In this document: in pieces, positions 57,301-63,511 of the stretch
Layout of the letters: every line of letters begins with the position of its first letter
Numbering within the stretch: position 1 is the first letter of the stretch
NCBI GenBank assembly: GCA_946902875.1
Contig: OX336336.1
Location: forward strand, 4,062,545-4,126,544
Source of the DNA: Nematopogon swammerdamellus
Taxonomy: Eukaryota; Arthropoda; Insecta; Lepidoptera; Adelidae
Direction of reading: 5' to 3'
DNA length: 64,000 bases
Made by a program: the position numbers and the translations under genes
Notes under the pieces: generated by a model
Told to the model about the DNA's origin: nothing
Database searches by the model: none
The model's input: the letters and a program-made list of their open reading frames with translations, nothing else

Positions 57301-60300
57301 GAATCTACTTTAGTGGCACGGGCTCTGGTGAGTGCTTTGTCTCTGAGGGACATCATTTTTCTTAGAACATCCGTGATCCAAGGTTGTGGGCTAGATTTGA
57401 CACGACATTTACGGGTGGGCGCGTGACGGTCGAATAGAGCAGAGACAATTTCATTGAACATATGAACCTTCTCGTTCACATCCTTGCATTGCAGGATTTT
57501 GTCCCATGGAAGACATTCTAAGTCGGCAACGAAGTCTACTTCCACAATATTTTTTATCGACCTGAACGTGATCCACCGCGGCTGTGCCTTCGGTTTTTTT
57601 ATATTTACTTCTACTATTACCAACGCGTGATCACTGAGACAAGGGTTATGATGCACGTTAATTTGTTTCACTAGATTAGGCGCGTCCGTACATACAACGT
57701 CTATGAGCGTCGCCGTCGAGTCTGTGATCCGCGTGGGAGTGTCGACCATTTGCTGAAGACTATGGTGGTTTAAGAACGTGACGAAATCATCGGTGTCCGC
57801 CGCGTCGGTTTTCAACATGTTTATATTTAAATCGCCGAGCAAAAAGATGTGGTTGCAATAGTTGAAAGCAGCGATAGATTCGCTGAGGCTGTCCACGGCG
57901 CTCTCCACAGATACTGCAGCGGGTCTGTAAGCCGTACCTATCGCTACGCGCACTCCTCCCAGAGATAGCTCGAGCCACATTTGCTCTAGCGGCGCAGCAG
58001 GGTGTGGTCGCACGCGCGCCCTGAGGCCACGGCGCACGTAGAAACCCACCCCACCTCCGGCGGCGCGGGCGCCCGGCCGAGCGGCGTGCCGGAGAGTGTA
58101 ACCCGCTAGTTTTGGAGCATAGCGCTCCTCGCCCTCTCTTATCCACGTCTCGTTAAGCGCGAGTATATCTGGCTCGTAATTTTCCACGGACATTCTGAGC
58201 TCATCCCTGCCAGTATTTAAGGATCTCGTATTTATTAAGCCCAACTTAACTAACTTTGGTCTATTTCTTTGGCCCATTGAAACTTAATAAGTTTGGCTGA
58301 AATGATGAAATGGTTCGTAGATTATGAATTTTTAACGAAATCTCTTTGGTGCTAACATTGGCTAATAGTGGTTCCATATTATAGTTGGGAGAAAGCAGGC
58401 AATAAGGCAAGACAATTTGTATTAAAAAAGTAAAATTTTCCAAATAAAAAATAAGATATATTAATAAAATAAAAGCAATTTTAAGAGTGGCTAGTAAAAG
58501 TGTGCACATCGTAGTGATTATCAGGGCGCAGTGAGAGCGGCAGGAGCGGGTTGGGAGTTCCCTAAAAAAATTTGTTCTATATCGCTTTCCCCCCGCACGC
58601 GCTGCGTCCTACACTTTTCTGCTCTCTTTACTAAGATCCGCCCGTCGCGAATCCAAACAAATTTAAAACCATTTTCACGAGCCGCCATCCTAGTTTTATA
58701 AAATAATTCCCGGTTTCGTTTGGTCAATCGGTCGTTGATGAAGATCGGCTTGTCGACCCTCGGCAGCCCTATGTCCTGCGACTGGATACCGGCGCGCCGT
58801 ACGCGCGCTGCCTTCAGGAGGTCGTCCTTGATGCGACGACGTGTCACGCGCAGGACGACGGGGCAAGATGAACGTTTTGGTTCAATGTGAACATTTGGAT
58901 CAGCTCAAGGCAATCGTATTTACACGTCAGAATTTTGCAGCAACAGAGCGGAACGAATGTGACCGAATGTCCATGGGCGTCGTCACACCTTATGGGTGAC
59001 TCGGCGCCACATGTCACGCTTTTCATAAAAATAAAAAATAAATTGTCGCTGCAATTGGTCTGAGCATGTTGGATTAAAAAGAAGACTCATCCCCAGGAAG
59101 ATTTGTCAGCCTTGGCAGCTCAGTGGTGCGGTCGGTCGGATCATAAGCACACCTGGGCGCAGTCAGTGGATGGATGGGTGACCGCTCGGCCGTTGGAGGC
59201 TGCCCGTGGTTCGGATTCCACGAAGATGTAGTAGATGATGTAGCCAATCGCGTCAGTTTCCATAAAAAAAAAGAGACCTATCGACCTACAAACGGACGAC
59301 GTACTCACCAAAGGTAGCGGAAAGCGCGCTGTGAAGAGAGTGAGGAACCACTGGGACGCGAACATGTGCGGCTCTACGCCCGTCTCCTGGAAGTGCTGTC
59401 GGAGGTCCGTCAGCTGCTCCTGTAGGCAGAGCACACTTATCGCTCAGTAACCGCTACAGTCAGGCCATCGAGACGACATAAAGAAAATAAACAAACTGAC
59501 CTACACTGAGTTGCGTTACAACTGTAAACGATTTGTATCTTTGACCTTTCATTCGCACGCAATAACGTTAGAAATGGCTGTCACTAGGTGTTTCATAGCA
59601 GTAGGAAGCGTACATCAGCCGCACCAGCACGCAGAACTTACAACACCAATGCACTATACCTCCATGAGCCGGTCGAGCTGGTGCAGCCGCATGTAGAGAG
59701 CCTCGAAGCCGTCCTTGTAGAGCTCGCGCAGCCCGTAGCCGTACATCAGCCGCACCAGCACGCAGAACTTACAACACCAATGCACTATACCTCCATGAGC
59801 CGGTCGAGCTGGTGCAGCCGCATGTAGAGAGCCTCGAAGCCGTCCTTGTAGAGCTCGCGCAGCCCGTAGCCGTACATCAGCCGCACCAGCACGCAGAACT
59901 TACAACACCAATGCACTATACCTCCATGAGCCGGTCGAGCTGGTGCAGCCGCATGTAGAGAGCCTCGAAGCCGTCCTTGTAGAGCTCGCGCAGCCCGTAG
60001 CCGTACATCAGCCGCACCAGCACGCAGAACTTACAACACCAATGCACTATACCTCCATGAGCCGGTCGAGCTGGTGCAGCCGCATGTAGAGAGCCTCGAA
60101 GCCGTCCTTGTAGAGCTCGCGCAGCCCGTAGCCGTACATCAGCCGCACCAGCACGCAGAACTTACAACACCAATGCACTATACCTCCATGAGCCGGTCGA
60201 GCTGGTGCAGCCGCATGTAGAGAGCCTCGAAGCCGTCCTTGTAGAGCTCGCGCAGCCCGTAGCCGTACATCAGCCGCACCAGCACGCAGAACTTACAACA

Positions 60301-63300
60301 CCAATGCACTATACCTCCATGAGCCGGTCGAGCTGGTGCAGCCGCATGTAGAGAGCCTCGAAGCCGTCCTTGTAGAGCTCGCACAGCCCGTAGCCGTACA
60401 TCAGCCGCACCAGCACGCAGAACTTACAACACCAATGCACTATACCTCCATGAGCCGGTCGAGCTGGTGCAGCCGCATGTAGAGAGCCTCGAAGCCGTCC
60501 TTGTAGAGCTCGCGCAGCCCGTAGCCGTACATCAGCCGCACCAGCACGCAGAACTTACAACACCAATGCACTATACCTGCATGAGCCGGTCGAGCTGGTG
60601 CAGCCGCATGTAGAGAGCCTCGAAGCCGTCCTTGTAGAGCTCGCGCAGCCCGTAGCCGTACATCAGCCGCACCAGCACGCAGAACTTACAACACCAATGC
60701 ACTATACCTCCATGAGCCGGTCGAGCTGGTGCAGCCGCATGTAGAGAGCCTCGAAGCCGTCCTTGTAGAGCTCGCGCAGCCCGTAGCCGTACATCAGCCG
60801 CACCAGCACGCAGAACTTACAACACCAATGCACTATACCTCCATGAGCCGGTCGAGCTGGTGCAGCCGCATGTAGAGAGCCTCGAAGCCGTCCTTGTAGA
60901 GCTCGCGCAGCCCGTAGCCGTACATCAGCCGCACCAGCACGCAGAACTTACAACACCAATGCACTATACCTCCATGAGCCGTTCGAGCTGGTGCAGCCGC
61001 ATGTAGAGAGCCTCGAAGCCGTCCTTGTAGAGCTCGCGCAGCCCGTAGCCGTACATCAGCCGCACCAGCACGCAGAACTTACAACACCAATGCACTATAC
61101 CTCCATGAGCCGGTCGAGCTGGTGCAGCCGCATGTAGAGAGCCTCGAAGCCGTCCTTGTAGAGCTCGCGCAGCCCGTAGCCGTACATCAGCCGCACCAGC
61201 ACGCAGAACTTACAACACCAATGCACTATACCTCCATGAGCCGGTCGAGCTGGTGCAGCCGCATGTAGAGAGCCTCGAAGCCGTCCTTGTAGAGCTCGCG
61301 CAGCCCGTAGCCGTACATCAGCCGCACCAGCACGCAGAACGCCTGCTCCTCCGGCATCTGAGCACACCACCAGACTGTTGCACCATTCACCATTCGCGCA
61401 TAAGCTTGATAAGTAATACCTATTTGAAATATATCTTAGGTGAGGAATATACTGATACATACAGACGTGAAACAACATTCATTTTATTTATTTATTATTG
61501 AAAGCGCGACATGTGGCGCTGAGCCACCCATAAGGTGTCTAACGATGCCCATCGACATTCGATCGCTGCGAATGCCATGCCAACCTGGCAGGTGCCTATG
61601 CACGCCCCTCTTGAAGGGCCCGAGTAAGTCCAGCGTGTAGAGATGCAATCCCTGCCCAGTGCGCGTGGTGCGGAGGTGGAAAGGGGACGGCGGGATCGTG
61701 TTTTTCCAGCTCCTCAGAGCACACTCCATGGAATAAGCGTAATGCAACCACTCAGAAACTACTCGTAAGAACACAGAGGAGGGAGAAGAGGTTTAGGATT
61801 TGAGGAGATAGTCTTTCATCAGCACTCCGGGCGTGTGGATCGATGCGCACCGACGTAAACGAAGAAGTTCTAACTACTCTCGAACTTGTCAAATATTTTT
61901 TATTTTATTAGTTTATTAGTGTTATTTTATGTAGATTGTGTGAACCGTGTGCGGCTGGTACTTAAAAATAATAGCCGTAAAATAAAAGGCGACTAAGGGA
62001 AAAGGACAAGGTGCCATGCTAAAGGGCGACAGATTAGCCACCTCTCACCTCGGCACGGTCTTTCCACAGAGTCACTCAGCAGGTGGGTCTTCGTGCCTTA
62101 CTTGCTGCTTGTCCTAATACATTGCTAAACGTGGTGGTCGGTGTTGTGCTGTAATTTACAAGAGAACCTGCAGCACAACTCCGATTACTCTGCTTACCCC
62201 GACTGTCGGGATACCGCGTGCGGTATGGGTGAACGTCAACAAGCGTGCACGCACGGCGATTTAAAAAATTCCAGAAAATTAGCATAACACACGTACGTGC
62301 AGCAGAAGTGTAGCGGCGAGGAAGCTGAGGCCCTGACAGTAGCCGACCTCCGAGTCGTAGACGGCGTACGCGCGCGCCACCCGCTGCAGCGAGTCCTGCC
62401 CGAGGCCGCCCGCCTCGCGGAAGTAGTCGTGCGCGGGGAACGTGCGCGCGATGTCGCGCTGGATCACACCGTCGAACGGACACTCCTGCCGCGCGCACAA
62501 GCGATACAGACCGGTTAGCAGAGATTTAATATTTATTAGATTGGATCAGTGGTCTGCAACTGGTTTCGACTTAAGAGCTACTTCCATATTTCTGTCAAGC
62601 CCAGCGGGCACCTTCAAGTAGGGACAGTACCTATGTATGACAAACGTACCTATACATTTTAATGAGATACCTGGCTATTTTGATTTTCAGGCAAATTTAC
62701 AAAATCTGCTATAATATAATCCATATGATTAGGCAATTTTTACAGCATTAGGCAATTTTTACCATGTTCAGAAGTCAATGCATTACTAAATTTATGTTTT
62801 ATAATATTTTTTCGCAGTATTATAGTTTATGTTTAGTGGAACGTCTGTGTGCTAAAAATAAGGCCGCGTGCTACCGGTTGGACACCGCTGGATGACAGAT
62901 GCAAAGCCGAAATAAAGATAACAAAATATGCCCCGTATGATTGAGTATGTGCATATGTCGCAGGGTTATTGTAAAAACTCTGATTATTCAACAGATCTAA
63001 CTGGCCAATATTAGGTACATTATTTAAAAACCTTCGTTTCTACTCTTTCTGTATGTTTATTGATACAAGTTAAACTGCTGGACGAAAAGTAGCTACATAG
63101 TGGTCTCGGATTCTCTAGTCCAGAACAGCCCGCAATCCAAAATAAAAAGTCTCCGATATGGCACTTTTCGGAGGTGATATTGGCTGGTCGAAGCATGTGC
63201 TCTAGCCCCTATGACTCAGCCAACCATACCGGATTACAGAATTTTTTTTAACAAGATCATAATGAATTATACTGAGAGTAACCTTAGTAATGAGGACCCT

Positions 63301-63427
63301 GTACGTGTCCATGAGGTGTTGGTACTGGTCTGTGTCGGCGAGCCGCTGCCACACCTCTCCCCGCAGAGCCTCCGGTACCCCCAGCCTCACCAGCTGCCCC
63401 AGCGCCTTGGGGCGAGGTCCATTCCAG
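42178..63427 (-). CDS. RABGAP1: RABGAP1-type Rab GTPase-activating protein gene, 3' part (13 exons)
   Basis: Exons were found by reading minus-strand peptides matching the RabGAP1/GAPCenA family, then placing AG acceptors and GT donors. Phases agree at every junction from A to L. The family accelerates GTP hydrolysis on Rab proteins through a TBC domain and acts in membrane traffic and at the centrosome. Exons A-F form the TBC domain, with the Arg finger (RDIARTFP) and Gln finger (GYCQG) both in exon B. Exons G-K are coiled-coil sequence and L-M a Ser/Pro/Arg-rich tail. The N-terminal half is outside the window. RABGAP1L is a close paralogue in vertebrates; insects usually have one gene, so I use the general name. 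Introns are filled with SINEs, LINEs and TIR elements. About 50 residues present in the vertebrate coiled coil were not found between G and H. Confidence 0.88.
42420..42680 (-). mobile_element. composite SINE, truncated
   Basis: T-run and ggaaactgacacgcttggct through cctaccacctagtcatataa to gggagtcatatccctt, then intron. Same junction as at 40668. Confidence 0.8.
42711..43292 (-). repeat. 143-bp tandem array of RABGAP1 exon L copies (about 4 units)
   Basis: The same landmark (gttacct) recurs at forward positions 42759, 42874, 43017 and about 43160, intervals of 115, 143 and 143; the leftmost full unit lacks 28 bp and a decayed remnant lies further left. Each unit is 127 nt of exon plus a 16-nt spacer, gtaacattgtgtctag, again bounded by GT and AG. 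The downstream copies start with an acceptor-like tctag|AGAG and differ from exon L in their first bases. Because 127 is not a multiple of three, successive units fall in different frames. Confidence 0.93.
43165..43336 (-). CDS. RABGAP1: RABGAP1 exon L: Ser/Pro-rich tail; first unit of the 143-bp array
   Basis: 172 nt: two bases plus 56 codons plus two bases. It reads G-SIKEAAQNTKPTFQTYLPNI followed by NLSQEGGGQPTLRRQDSSPG and SPRRVSHPHT. The acceptor is aatgcag|GATCG and the donor is ACCAG|gtaaca. The frame meets a stop immediately if the donor is skipped. From about NINLSQ onward the exon is repeated in the downstream intron in a 143-bp array. Which copy joins exon M is not settled. Confidence 0.8.
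43340..44180. other. intron K-L sequence, unassigned
   Basis: AT-rich intron of RABGAP1. Nothing recognised. Confidence 0.5.
44182..44563 (-). mobile_element. REP-C, longest copy
   Basis: T-run; gcgacatttggcgacgagcc, gtatgcgggggttgcaaatg, tcccttcttgaag-type block, gagagcgtttcagagtttac, ggtgcggaggtggaaagggg, ccatggaataagcgatagaa, ending near gatctaggtcgcgagacc. Probably a retroposon or LINE 3' end. Confidence 0.8.
44569..44938 (-). mobile_element. SINE-A, full length
   Basis: Complete from T-run to cactgagctaccgagacgga, abutting the REP-C on its left. Confidence 0.9.
44940..45934. other. intron K-L sequence, unassigned
   Basis: AT-rich. Contains a perfect 12-bp-arm hairpin at 45444-45471 (atttctggcttc, gttt, gaagccagaaat). 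Confidence 0.5.
45935..46070 (-). mobile_element. REP-C 5' fragment
   Basis: ggtaagtccagcgcgtacgg, gtggtgcggaggtggatagg, ccatgcaataagtgatagaa. Confidence 0.7.
46418..46511 (-). CDS. RABGAP1: RABGAP1 exon K: C-terminal segment
   Basis: 94 nt: 31 codons plus one base. It reads ELSHQLTTTVNEYQAAMNQK then QSWPPWLARTL, matching the vertebrate QELEHQ...MNEIQAAKNSWFSKTL. The acceptor is ttttag|GAG and the donor is CTCG|gtaact. If the donor is ignored the frame runs on 14 codons to a TAG at 46377-46379, a possible retained-intron C-terminus. With splicing, G joins exon L to give GSIKEAAQ. Confidence 0.9.
46602..47060 (-). pseudogene. LINE RNase H-end fragment with A-tail
   Basis: Minus-strand peptide WFATSDRPRAEIVMGLRLRS, GHIPTNRTMYLMKI, DLLHILLECARNRELR: the zinc-knuckle-like C-terminal region of Jockey/R1-type LINEs. 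T-run at 46602-46612 marks its 3' end. Confidence 0.75.
47098..48222 (+). mobile_element. REP-D copy split by a TIR element
   Basis: Left part ttttagggttccgtatccgt to 47341, right part 48087-48222 ending gttcgactcgcacttggccg. Confidence 0.75.
47342..48086. mobile_element. TIR element, ~745 bp, TATA-type target
   Basis: tatacacggtgttgca (47342-47357) is mirrored at 48071-48086. Inner CACGGTG ends would leave TATA on both sides. Interior has many aattcctctt/gcttcctct motifs and a pyrimidine-rich stretch at 47735-47870. No ORF. Confidence 0.75.
48268..48419 (-). CDS. RABGAP1: RABGAP1 exon J: C-terminal coiled coil
   Basis: 152 nt: two bases plus 50 codons. It includes GELRRRVRDLELELAQVKLA and HVQAQCSNQ, a hallmark of the RABGAP1 C-terminus ([20 protein letters not shown] in vertebrates). 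The acceptor is cggcag|CGTG and the donor is CAG|gtaccg. A REP-D repeat ends about 45 bp beyond the donor. Very GC-rich (many GCG and CGC codons), unlike exon I. Confidence 0.92.
48539..49248. mobile_element. TIR element, ~710 bp
   Basis: aagcctgaccaggaatatat followed by gagag, mirrored by ctctcatatattcctggtca and ggcttta. AT-rich interior; close to exon J. Confidence 0.85.
49496..49784. mobile_element. TIR element, ~290 bp
   Basis: gtatacaatgtgtcccaaaa...cccagggaaaaataagaaa mirrored by ttcttatttttctctgggta...tttgggacacgttgtatac. It lies 73 bp past the exon I donor. Confidence 0.82.
49857..49917 (-). CDS. RABGAP1: RABGAP1 exon I: short Cys-containing exon
   Basis: 61 nt: 20 codons plus one base. 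It reads DIVKECVACSLKMFPADNKN. The two cysteines (CVAC) fall where vertebrate RABGAP1 has MMACKHCSDIF. The acceptor is tctcag|GAC and the donor is AATG|gtaaga. Small exons like this are easily missed, but both splice sites are good and the phase fits exon J, giving an Ala codon across the junction. Confidence 0.82.
49930..50265 (+). pseudogene. CR1-like LINE C-terminus and 3' UTR
   Basis: Plus-strand peptide FLTNRIVNSWNKLREEFIEA then PSINTFKNRLHKYLKIEER and stop, typical of the ORF2 C-terminus; the tail ends in taataataataat. Sister copy at 63515-63715. Confidence 0.85.
50335..50455 (+). mobile_element. LINE 3' tail fragment
   Basis: ggatttagacgtatcagcca, aggctgcccgtctaaaataa plus an aaataaata tail; same family as 54597-54900 in opposite orientation. 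Confidence 0.75.
50491..50601 (-). CDS. RABGAP1: RABGAP1 exon H: coiled coil
   Basis: 111 nt, 37 codons, phase 0 to phase 0. It includes KAALKESARNAEVARDYRDI and CARLDRQLHHIQ, matching the vertebrate IIAEYKQICSQLSTRLEKQ. The acceptor is tttgcag|GCG and the donor is CAG|gttaca. Relative to vertebrate proteins about 50 residues between G and H are missing. Phases would allow either direct G-H splicing or an undetected phase-0 exon. Confidence 0.9.
50731..51130 (+). mobile_element. SINE-B, full length reference copy
   Basis: Head ggtggccgagtggtttgggc (A-box-like, as in class II tRNAs) and gacgttccaatcc (B-box-like), then gtaggtcccttcccttgccc, the body, and tail cataccggattacataaaaa. Confidence 0.9.
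51137..51452 (+). mobile_element. SINE-A copy ending at a polypurine tract
   Basis: Starts with the 5S-like part degraded, then ctgaccgcggttcggattcc and tail cagtgtcagtttccataaaa. Abuts the SINE-B A-tail. Confidence 0.8.
51455..51706. repeat. polypurine (GGAGGGA) tract, ~250 bp
   Basis: A/G on plus strand directly after a SINE-A tail, and ending 7 bp before exon G's donor region. As on-strand RNA of the gene it is polypyrimidine. Confidence 0.95.
51713..51816 (-). CDS. RABGAP1: RABGAP1 exon G: coiled coil
   Basis: 104 nt: two bases plus 34 codons, ending in phase 0. With the G from exon F it reads E-ATEKEKINVELERLKGLNV and then QLQQDKETLESQLLE, a heptad-patterned coiled coil. The acceptor is cgcag|AGGC and the donor is GAG|gtgacg. 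It aligns with the vertebrate stretch after the TBC domain (RLEQENDDLAHEL). A polypurine tract of about 250 bp begins only a few bases beyond its donor. Confidence 0.88.
51884..52190 (+). mobile_element. SINE-A, 5' truncated
   Basis: Starts at acttggatgggtgacctctc; complete thereafter to tatcaggttctaataacaaa. Confidence 0.85.
52400..52790 (+). pseudogene. LINE RNase H-end fragment
   Basis: TGHYPLNKHLFIIGKTDSPL, CRGCMGAEETPSHVLLQCEG and DFWKELGWM: C-terminus of an R1/Jockey-like LINE with the C-x2-C...H...C motif. One internal stop, A-tail at about 52770. Confidence 0.82.
53304..53425 (-). CDS. RABGAP1: RABGAP1 exon F: end of TBC domain and linker
   Basis: 122 nt: one base completing Arg, 40 codons, one base left over. 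The peptide includes VTLPKRCRAEDVSRQVVKHA and ends YQLEFENFTK. This matches the family's VQLPKRYRAEENARRLMEQA linker from TBC to coiled coil. The acceptor is ttgcag|AGTG and the donor is AAAG|gtatcc. A degenerate 28-bp minisatellite occupies the intron on its upstream side. Confidence 0.92.
53455..53832. repeat. ~28-bp minisatellite, two blocks
   Basis: Units of ctgacttctagtcaaatatt type at 53455-53585 and 53680-53832, separated by 94 bp of other sequence. Units vary (ttttagtc, ttctggtc). Confidence 0.88.
53836..54050 (-). mobile_element. REP-C copy
   Basis: aggacattcggccgcatgtg, cctcttgaaggacccgagac, gagagcacaccagagtttac, gaggaaagatctgcag. Its left edge is 17 bp from exon E's donor. Confidence 0.75.
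54068..54198 (-). CDS. RABGAP1: RABGAP1 exon E: TBC domain, last helices
   Basis: 131 nt: 43 codons plus two bases. It reads VFHIVDVFLLQGMDTLFQVA then LALLSKSRRDLLQHDFEGIL, matching the family's FHIIDLLL...LLQADFEG block. The acceptor is tttgcag|GTG and the donor is TTCAG|gtacgt. The split Arg codon (AG plus A of exon F) is restored across the junction. The 5.1-kb intron before it holds the CR1 LINE and SINE/REP-C copies. Confidence 0.93.
54370..54597 (-). mobile_element. REP-C copy
   Basis: gtggcgacatgtggcgccat, gcatgcgggggttgcaaatg, a 14-G run near 54522-54535, gagagatctgcagaacctgc. Confidence 0.75.
54597..54900 (-). pseudogene. CR1-like LINE C-terminus, 3' UTR
   Basis: Minus-strand TYRVVDDWNQLPEEVISALS then TNQFKNRLDKYLTNKT and stop. 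T-rich tail (ttatttatttatt) at the left edge. Confidence 0.85.
55416..58277 (-). CDS. LINE ORF2: endonuclease-reverse transcriptase, 953 aa
   Basis: Uninterrupted frame. The apurinic-like endonuclease covers residues 1-240: LNETW (41-45), GDLNI (148-152), SDH (215-217). Reverse transcriptase covers about 460-730: motif A LLDFSRAFD (Asp 574 and Asp 580), motif B SRGVPQGSILSP (633-644), motif C YADD (666-669). The C-terminus has the W-N-x-L-P motif (CWNNLPPPLR). Nicks target DNA and copies element RNA there. All catalytic motifs are intact, so it could be a recently active copy or supply enzymes to SINEs. Confidence 0.95.
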   Translation of the reverse strand: MGQRNRPKLVKLGLINTRSLNTGRDELRMSVENYEPDILALNETWIREGEERYAPKLAGYTLRHAARPGARAAGGGVGFYVRRGLRARVRPHPAAPLEQMWLELSLGGVRVAIGTAYRPAAVSVESAVDSLSESIAAFNYCNHIFLLGDLNINMLKTDAADTDDFVTFLNHHSLQQMVDTPTRITDSTATLIDVVCTDAPNLVKQINVHHNPCLSDHALVIVEVNIKKPKAQPRWITFRSIKNIVEVDFVADLECLPWDKILQCKDVNEKVHMFNEIVSALFDRHAPTRKCRVKSSPQPWITDVLRKMMSLRDKALTRARATKVDSHKAYYKKLKNLVITANRREKTGYFTHFVNNNIKDTKSLWSNLKKTSLFDDPGNCDIPEQLNNPENINAHFLNVPGEQRADGETLNYFKSNKFSDVAFHLKPVTQSEILKSIHNIKTMAMGADAISIEMISLTLPHSLDALTSIVNASLVDGVFPEGWKMAIVKPIPKKNVVSDLKDLRPISILPAISKLMERAVHKQLYAYLNAQKVIPKMQSGFRGAHSTSTALSDVLDDIISAADSKMGSVLVLLDFSRAFDCLNIPLLLAKLTYYGISSDANKWFESFLVGRKQKVACLREDGSTRHSEPRTLSRGVPQGSILSPLLFTLFTADLCRVVHGCKLHLYADDTQVYMSFDSEDTIQAISRLNENLENVFDWARRNTLVLNPTKSQFLILGTKNQRNVIHSFNPNVTINGLPVPSVPSARNLGLVIDSELRFQEHVNLKVRAAFYRLKALYNIRPYLSEKVRILLTDALILSPFDYCDTVYGPRLLAKTARAIQRVQNACARFCLNIPRRTHITPYLNERGILKMKTRRALHLACLVFKVIQTETPEYLHEKLTWSRNMHNHDTRARGHLLVVPRHVSAGFEGSFRYCATKCWNNLPPPLREKRTIYSFRAACKPWLLQCQRSDLLG
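58521..58847 (-). CDS. LINE ORF1, C-terminal part only
   Basis: Peptide includes DIGLPRVDKPIFINDRLTKR, NRELFYKTRMAAREN and GFKFVWIRDGRILVKR, a motif run typical of CR1/Jockey ORF1 C-termini. The first Met is internal; the true start was lost with the 5' end. ORF1 proteins bind element RNA. Confidence 0.8.
   Translation of the reverse strand: MTRRRIKDDLLKAARVRRAGIQSQDIGLPRVDKPIFINDRLTKRNRELFYKTRMAARENGFKFVWIRDGRILVKRAEKCRTQRVRGESDIEQIFLGNSQPAPAALTAP
58955..59040 (+). mobile_element. REP-C 3' fragment
   Basis: gtccatgggcgtcgtcacac, cttatgggtgactcggcgcc, acatgtcacgctttt and an A-rich tail. Confidence 0.7.
59107..59272 (+). mobile_element. SINE-A with internal deletion
   Basis: gcagctcagtggtgcggtcg, gatggatgggtgaccgctcg, ggttcggattccacg joined directly to atgtagtagatgatgtagcc. 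Confidence 0.85.
59309..59419 (-). CDS. RABGAP1: RABGAP1 exon D: TBC domain
   Basis: 111 nt, 37 codons, phase 0 at both ends. The peptide includes EQLTDLRQHFQETGVEPHMF and the strongly conserved ASQWFLTLFTARFPLPL. The acceptor is cctacag|GAG and the donor is TTG|gtgagt, a good consensus. It lies just beyond the exon-C array in the direction of transcription, so the intron between C and D consists mostly of the array. SINE-A copy 59107-59272 lies 36 bp past the donor. Confidence 0.93.
59611..61357 (-). repeat. 131-bp tandem array of truncated RABGAP1 exon C copies (about 13 units)
   Basis: The unit begins at forward positions 59663, 59794, 59925, 60056 and so on to 61235, a strict 131-bp period. 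Each unit holds the last 108 nt of exon C (36 whole codons, FCVLV to RLME), its donor, and 23 nt of intron. Units are almost identical; single differences occur near 60380, 60578 and 60983. Only the rightmost, first-transcribed unit continues into the full exon start and acceptor. The 23-nt spacer starts GT and ends AG but is far shorter than a normal intron. The array fills most of the intron between exons C and D. Unit count may be affected by assembly. Confidence 0.95.
61232..61357 (-). CDS. RABGAP1: RABGAP1 exon C: TBC helices; founder of the 131-bp array
   Basis: 126 nt, 42 codons, phase 0 to phase 0. It begins MPEEQAFCVLVRLMYGYGLR and ends LHQLDRLME. The acceptor is cag at 61358-61360 and the donor is GAG|gtatag. 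Only this copy has the first six codons and an intronic acceptor with upstream sequence, so it is the functional exon. The last 108 nt are repeated about twelve more times downstream. Its MPEEQAFCVLV start matches the vertebrate protein closely. Confidence 0.93.
61490..61780 (-). mobile_element. REP-C copy
   Basis: T-run, gaaagcgcgacatgtggcgc, cccctcttgaagggcccgag, agtccagcgtgtagagatgc, gtgcggaggtggaaagggga. Middle part deleted relative to 44182-44563. Confidence 0.8.
61935..62222 (+). mobile_element. REP-E, longest copy
   Basis: gtgcggctggtacttaaaaa, aaaaggcgactaagggaaaa, gccatgctaaagggcgacag, cctcggcacggtctttccac, cttacttgctgcttgtccta, ctgcttaccccgactgtcgg. Confidence 0.75.
62297..62485 (-). 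CDS. RABGAP1: RABGAP1 exon B: catalytic TBC core (Arg and Gln fingers)
   Basis: 189 nt, 63 codons, phase 0 at both ends. It carries IQRDIARTFPAHDYF, the IxxDxxR catalytic arginine motif, and EVGYCQGLSFLAATLLLH, the YxQ glutamine-finger motif. Both residues needed for dual-finger GAP catalysis are present, so the enzyme should be active. The acceptor is ggcag|GAG and the donor is CAC|gtacgt. The C-terminal LLLH joins directly to MPEEQAF of exon C, as in vertebrate RABGAP1. The exon is GC-rich compared with its intronic surroundings. Confidence 0.93.
62520..63100. other. intron A-B sequence, unassigned
   Basis: Starts with tggatcagtggtctgcaact and ends at 62890 with gctaccggttggacaccgct, which could be hAT-like ends; not convincing. 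Otherwise AT-rich. Confidence 0.35.
63103..63250 (+). mobile_element. SINE-B 3' part
   Basis: tctctagtccagaacagccc to ccaaccataccggattacag and a T/A-rich end, adjoining exon A's intron side. Confidence 0.8.
63283..63427 (-). CDS. RABGAP1: RABGAP1 exon A: start of TBC domain
   Basis: 145 nt: one base completing a split codon plus 48 codons. The peptide includes PKALGQLVRLGVPEALRGEV, VWQRLAD and YRVLITK, the opening of a TBC domain (family pattern: L-V-x-x-G-I-P, then R-x-x-x-W). The acceptor is tttttgcag just right of 63427 and the donor is AAG|gttact at 63282. The exon ends on a complete codon and joins exon B in phase 0. No further exon is visible to the right before the window ends. Confidence 0.9.
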
Positions 63428-63447
63428 CTGCAAAAACAATCATCATC

Positions 63448-63510
63448 GTGCCTATTCACTACCCTCTTGAAGGAACAGAGACTGTACTTGGGGTACTCTA
63501 CTTGAAAGTG
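63448..63510 (-). mobile_element. REP-C fragment
   Basis: gtgcctattcactaccctct, tgaaggaacagagactgtac. It breaks into LINE sequence at about 63512. Confidence 0.65.
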
Positions 63511-63511
63511 T

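Larger units (their letters stand above)
54901..58848 (-). mobile_element. CR1-clade LINE, ORF2 intact, ORF1 truncated
   Basis: From the 3' pentamer tail (atgaaatgaaatgaaatg, 54901-54960) through a 455-bp 3' UTR, ORF2 and the C-terminal part of ORF1. It ends abruptly at about 58848 next to a REP-C copy, so the 5' end is missing. Lies in the D-E intron in the gene's orientation. Confidence 0.9.

Noticed and set aside
59611..61357. CRISPR array or satellite DNA
   Set aside because: The 131-bp units are exon copies without unique spacers, and the genome is eukaryotic.
62550..62900. hAT element in the A-B intron
   Set aside because: Candidate ends (cagtggtctgcaact, accggttggacaccgctg) are only loosely complementary and no 8-bp duplication was found.
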